A DNA stretch of 64,000 bases from JBDXHU01 sp039989475. Lineage in GTDB: Bacteria; Pseudomonadota; Gammaproteobacteria; Pseudomonadales; Halieaceae. This document shows, in pieces, positions 61,283 to 64,000 of this stretch. The DNA is taken from positions 186,001-250,000 of the forward strand of contig JBDXHU010000009.1 of the NCBI GenBank assembly GCA_039989475.1, given 5' to 3'. Position numbers and translations under genes: made by a program. The stretch's first letter is position 1, and each line of letters opens with the position of its first letter. Under the pieces are notes generated by a model. The model did no database searches. It saw nothing but the letters and a program-made list of their open reading frames with translations, and was not told the DNA's origin.

Positions 61283-63324
61283 ACGAATGGACGCACACCA
61301 GCATCATTCATATGCCCTACTCTCCGTTCCGTAAGGATGATGAACTTGAGCGGACCATTGTTGATAAATTGGCAAACCGGATTGCACATTTTGCTAAGAA
61401 TGAACACCGAAAAGCTGGAGCGATTGAGACTAAACTAAATGATTACAGTTTTCATCATTCGAATCGACTAATTGCCATAGATATTTCTGCAATTAGCCGC
61501 CCGCAAGATATTTCATATCTTGAAAACTTGGGCCATGTGATAATTTTGCATCCAATGATGCTTGTGAATAGCGTGATACCCCAAGAGTCGCTTCGTTTGG
61601 CCCCCCTCGATAGACTCCTACAGAAAAAGTCATACATCTTACCCGTATTTCATAGAATGCCGCCGATGGACATCGCACTATCAATGGAATACTACGGTGA
61701 AAAGTTTCTAAAGCTTATTCAGGGCGAAATTGATTCGATCGCGATGATCGACTTAACATGGCTTGATAAGAGATATCGAGTCGAAGACGTAATAGCTCGA
61801 TTCAGTGGACTGTCATTGAATGGTGATGACCTAATATATCGCACCCCTGTAACTTGGTTGGGAGCATCCACACGCCTGAGCTTAGTACTCGACTATCTAT
61901 TCTTCGAAGCTTCCGATGTTGACGGATGTTCAATCGATGACATGGTGGATCGGTACTCCATCGGGCGCAGCGAGTTAGAGAGTTACGTAGAGAATTCCGC
62001 ATTCTTAGTACTAAATGAAACTGGCGAAAACCTTAAACTGCGCTTTCGCCGACGAAGGATAGTTCCCGAGCTAATGAGAGGCGAGCTACATGCTTGCGAA
62101 AAAAGCATGTCAGAACACAATGTCATTCAGACTTCCCACAGATCCATACCTAATCTACAAAGCGCCTTCCAGGAGTATCACCTATCTGGGCGTCTATTTA
62201 CAACTCCTGAGGAGCCGGGCTCATCTACAGCACTAATGTCTTATATCCACTCGCAGATGGAAGGTTGCATAAAAGAAACAAACTTCCCGACAAATGTTGT
62301 AGTGCTGGATGGTAGCGGAGAAGACGGTATGTTTAGGCAAGTTCGACAAGTATTTCACAACGCCAACGTTACTAGAATTATAGACTTTTTTGGCTCCCCG
62401 GTACTCCTACCGTTTGATGAGATTAAGTCTGGAGCATCAACAATTGTTATTGCGGACCTCGTGAACACCGGGGAGTTTCTACGAAATGTTCTTCTCTTCA
62501 TCAAGGGAAAAACTAATCAGCCCGTCGCTGGTGTGTTTTCAGTAATAGTGGAAAAACGACTTGAGAGGTCCAAGTTTTTTTCTGCCGGGCTAATAGATAA
62601 AGATGGCATTTTTGACTTTTACATCAAAAAAAGGCTTCTGCCGATCGACAACACGGGCGCAACACCGCTATCCAAGCAGTACTGGGGCAATTCAAAAGAG
62701 ATGTTCCGGTTATTTTGGGACACTATTGACAGGAATTTTTCATTAAACAAGGAATTTTCTAGCCAACCCACCGAGGTAGAGCTCATAGGCGGTAAAAAGA
62801 CTCAGATAGTAAGAGTCGAATCACCCAGCCCACAAGTTGATAGAAGCGAGTTTTATGAAGAACCTCTTTTTTGTTCTTCATTGATAGAAATAGTTAGAGA
62901 ATATTCACTGGAAGCGATTGTGCTACCCAATAGCGAACGAGGTCATATATCGGCGAGAGAAATCTCCGGAGCCAGTGTTAACTTCCAATCTGATACGGAT
63001 TACCGATCATCTAGTAGAATCGGATTCTACTTCACTTCGGCGAAGATGCTCATTCAAGAATCGGGTATTTTTTCAGAGCTAGCTTCATCAACCAGCATTG
63101 AAAAAATTCTAATAATCTTATTAGTCAGCAAGCATAATGTACTAAATGAAACCAAATATCTCTGGGCGGAGGACTCAGAAAACGTGAAGAATTTGTCTGC
63201 CTTCAGTCACACAGCACAGGTAGATATACTTGCTCTCTATGAGAGCCATATGCCGATTTATGTATCACAGCGAGGACGTGATTCAGTGTCTTTTATAAAA
63301 GCGAACTTAGATAAAAGTAGCTGA
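61279..63324 (+). CDS. Phosphoribosyltransferase-like protein
   Basis: A 681-residue protein overlapping the GHKL gene by four bases. Residues ~388-408 (STIVIADLVNTGEFLRNVLL) resemble the PRPP-binding signature of type I phosphoribosyltransferases (hydrophobic-DD..TG), with one D replaced by ADLV. Upstream NVVVLDGSGEDGMFRQV and downstream EAIVLPNSERGHISAREI could be the rest of the core. The N-terminal ~330 residues are unassigned, containing a possible winged-helix at ~200-260. Catalysis is uncertain because the acidic pair is imperfect. Its partner ATPase and membrane neighbour suggest a multi-component sensor or defence complex. Confidence 0.7.
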   Translation: MNEWTHTSIIHMPYSPFRKDDELERTIVDKLANRIAHFAKNEHRKAGAIETKLNDYSFHHSNRLIAIDISAISRPQDISYLENLGHVIILHPMMLVNSVIPQESLRLAPLDRLLQKKSYILPVFHRMPPMDIALSMEYYGEKFLKLIQGEIDSIAMIDLTWLDKRYRVEDVIARFSGLSLNGDDLIYRTPVTWLGASTRLSLVLDYLFFEASDVDGCSIDDMVDRYSIGRSELESYVENSAFLVLNETGENLKLRFRRRRIVPELMRGELHACEKSMSEHNVIQTSHRSIPNLQSAFQEYHLSGRLFTTPEEPGSSTALMSYIHSQMEGCIKETNFPTNVVVLDGSGEDGMFRQVRQVFHNANVTRIIDFFGSPVLLPFDEIKSGASTIVIADLVNTGEFLRNVLLFIKGKTNQPVAGVFSVIVEKRLERSKFFSAGLIDKDGIFDFYIKKRLLPIDNTGATPLSKQYWGNSKEMFRLFWDTIDRNFSLNKEFSSQPTEVELIGGKKTQIVRVESPSPQVDRSEFYEEPLFCSSLIEIVREYSLEAIVLPNSERGHISAREISGASVNFQSDTDYRSSSRIGFYFTSAKMLIQESGIFSELASSTSIEKILIILLVSKHNVLNETKYLWAEDSENVKNLSAFSHTAQVDILALYESHMPIYVSQRGRDSVSFIKANLDKSS

Positions 63325-63345
63325 GACAAGAGGGGCAGCTCTACT

Positions 63346-64000
63346 TTGATTGCATACGAAGATCTGAAACAAACCCTCCTGGGAGTTCGAGATTCCGATG
63401 AGCTGGCGTGCGCGATCACAATCGACTCCATGATGAGGCTCAAAGATGCAGGCCATTCTTCAAAACTTTTAGCCAAGCTGTTAAAAGAGCCGGGCATCAC
63501 CTTGAATAAACAGCTAGGAGTTCTCAAGTGTTTGATGGAGTACAGCCAAACTCAGCCAGTACATGACGATGTGTGCCATCAAATTCTCAGGCTTATTGAA
63601 GAGCGACTACCTGCTTTTAGGAAAGAAGAGAAAGATTTTGTGATGATTGGGCTAGACTTTCTGGGCAAAAATTATCATAAGCGCTCAATAACGGATTCAA
63701 CCAGGGTTGCTCAATATGAAGTCTGCGCTGAATATCATCAAGCTATAGTTGAATACATTCGCTCTATAGTAAGAATCGGGGCTGCTAGCGACGAAAACTT
63801 TGACACTTTGGCTGACATCCAAATTAGGGAGCTATCTTCTCCAGAAAATCGTTCCAATGCGCTTGTCGGTGATGTAGAGAAAGTATATCAACTCTACTTC
63901 CCATACAGATATCGAATGTATATAAGGTTAGCGATTTGCGCTATCCCCATTTTACTGGCCTATTTGTACTATCCTATTGTCACAAAGAACTGGGCCATTG
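63346..64000 (+). CDS. Helical protein with a transmembrane segment (cut by window edge)
   Basis: An open frame from TTG 63346, 22 bases after the previous stop, with the ribosome binding site aggggcagc at 10 bases. It runs to the right edge for at least 218 codons without a stop. The protein is mostly helical and soluble (for example ELACAITIDSMMRLKDAG) until a hydrophobic segment LAICAIPILLAYLYYPIVT near the edge. It continues the GHKL/PRTase operon and may provide membrane anchoring. It was missing from ATG-only searches because of its TTG start. Confidence 0.6.
   Translation, partial: MIAYEDLKQTLLGVRDSDELACAITIDSMMRLKDAGHSSKLLAKLLKEPGITLNKQLGVLKCLMEYSQTQPVHDDVCHQILRLIEERLPAFRKEEKDFVMIGLDFLGKNYHKRSITDSTRVAQYEVCAEYHQAIVEYIRSIVRIGAASDENFDTLADIQIRELSSPENRSNALVGDVEKVYQLYFPYRYRMYIRLAICAIPILLAYLYYPIVTKNWAI

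Overview
The window looks like a chromosome segment of a marine or soil gammaproteobacterium that degrades aromatic, steroid or lipid compounds. The best guess from gene content is the Halieaceae/Cellvibrionales group, but this is inferred from gene families and no rRNA or marker gene is present to prove it. The first ~32 kb is GC-rich, tightly packed and metabolic. From ~32 kb on the gene content becomes accessory, and from ~43 kb the DNA is visibly more AT-rich.

Region by region: (1) 1-3.4 kb, minus strand: the hydratase, acylating aldehyde dehydrogenase and aldolase that finish meta-cleavage pathways (TesE/TesF/TesG or MhpD/MhpF/MhpE type), interrupted by two related palindromic elements, plus a truncated lipoprotein gene. 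(2) 3.6-5.2 kb: two membrane proteins of unknown role. (3) 5.2-11.8 kb: a cyanophycin module with isoaspartyl dipeptidase, cyanophycinase, cyanophycin synthetase CphA and a second CphA-like Mur ligase without the ATP-grasp half. (4) 11.8-16.6 kb: acyl-CoA dehydrogenase with a sugar-kinase-like phosphotransferase, two SDR oxidoreductases and a small conserved protein. (5) 16.6-27.4 kb: MATE exporter, alpha/beta hydrolase, GST-fold protein, wax ester synthase/DGAT with a Lys/Ala/Pro-rich tail, alkyl sulfatase, enolase-superfamily enzyme and small membrane or secreted proteins, with two gene remnants at ~21 kb. (6) 27.5-31.3 kb: a TetR-headed operon of two acyl-CoA dehydrogenase-fold flavoproteins and an enoyl-CoA hydratase, divergent from a nitroreductase. 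(7) 32-43 kb: scattered single genes (delta-60 repeat secreted protein, TolB/TPR protein, FAD oxidase, lipoproteins, HTH-2TM protein, HD-GYP phosphodiesterase) sprinkled with six copies of a palindromic repeat built around GGGGACAGTTCACTTATCTC. (8) 43.3-57.2 kb, minus strand: an apparent operon with two giant proteins (2458 and 1633 residues), a small protein with an amidase-like Cys motif and a membrane protein with an L,D-transpeptidase-like end. An IS6 transposase remnant lies inside it. (9) 57.2-58.5 kb: a degraded boundary with an IS3 transposase remnant and a tRNA 3'-half-like sequence. (10) 58.5-64 kb, plus strand: an AT-rich island with a possible helix-hairpin-helix protein and an operon of a GHKL-type ATPase, a protein with a phosphoribosyltransferase-like motif and a helical membrane protein that runs off the window.

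The most likely undescribed systems are the GHKL/PRTase-like operon at 59978-64000, which looks like a defence or signalling cassette, and the giant-protein operon at 43323-57225. For both, the function is inference.
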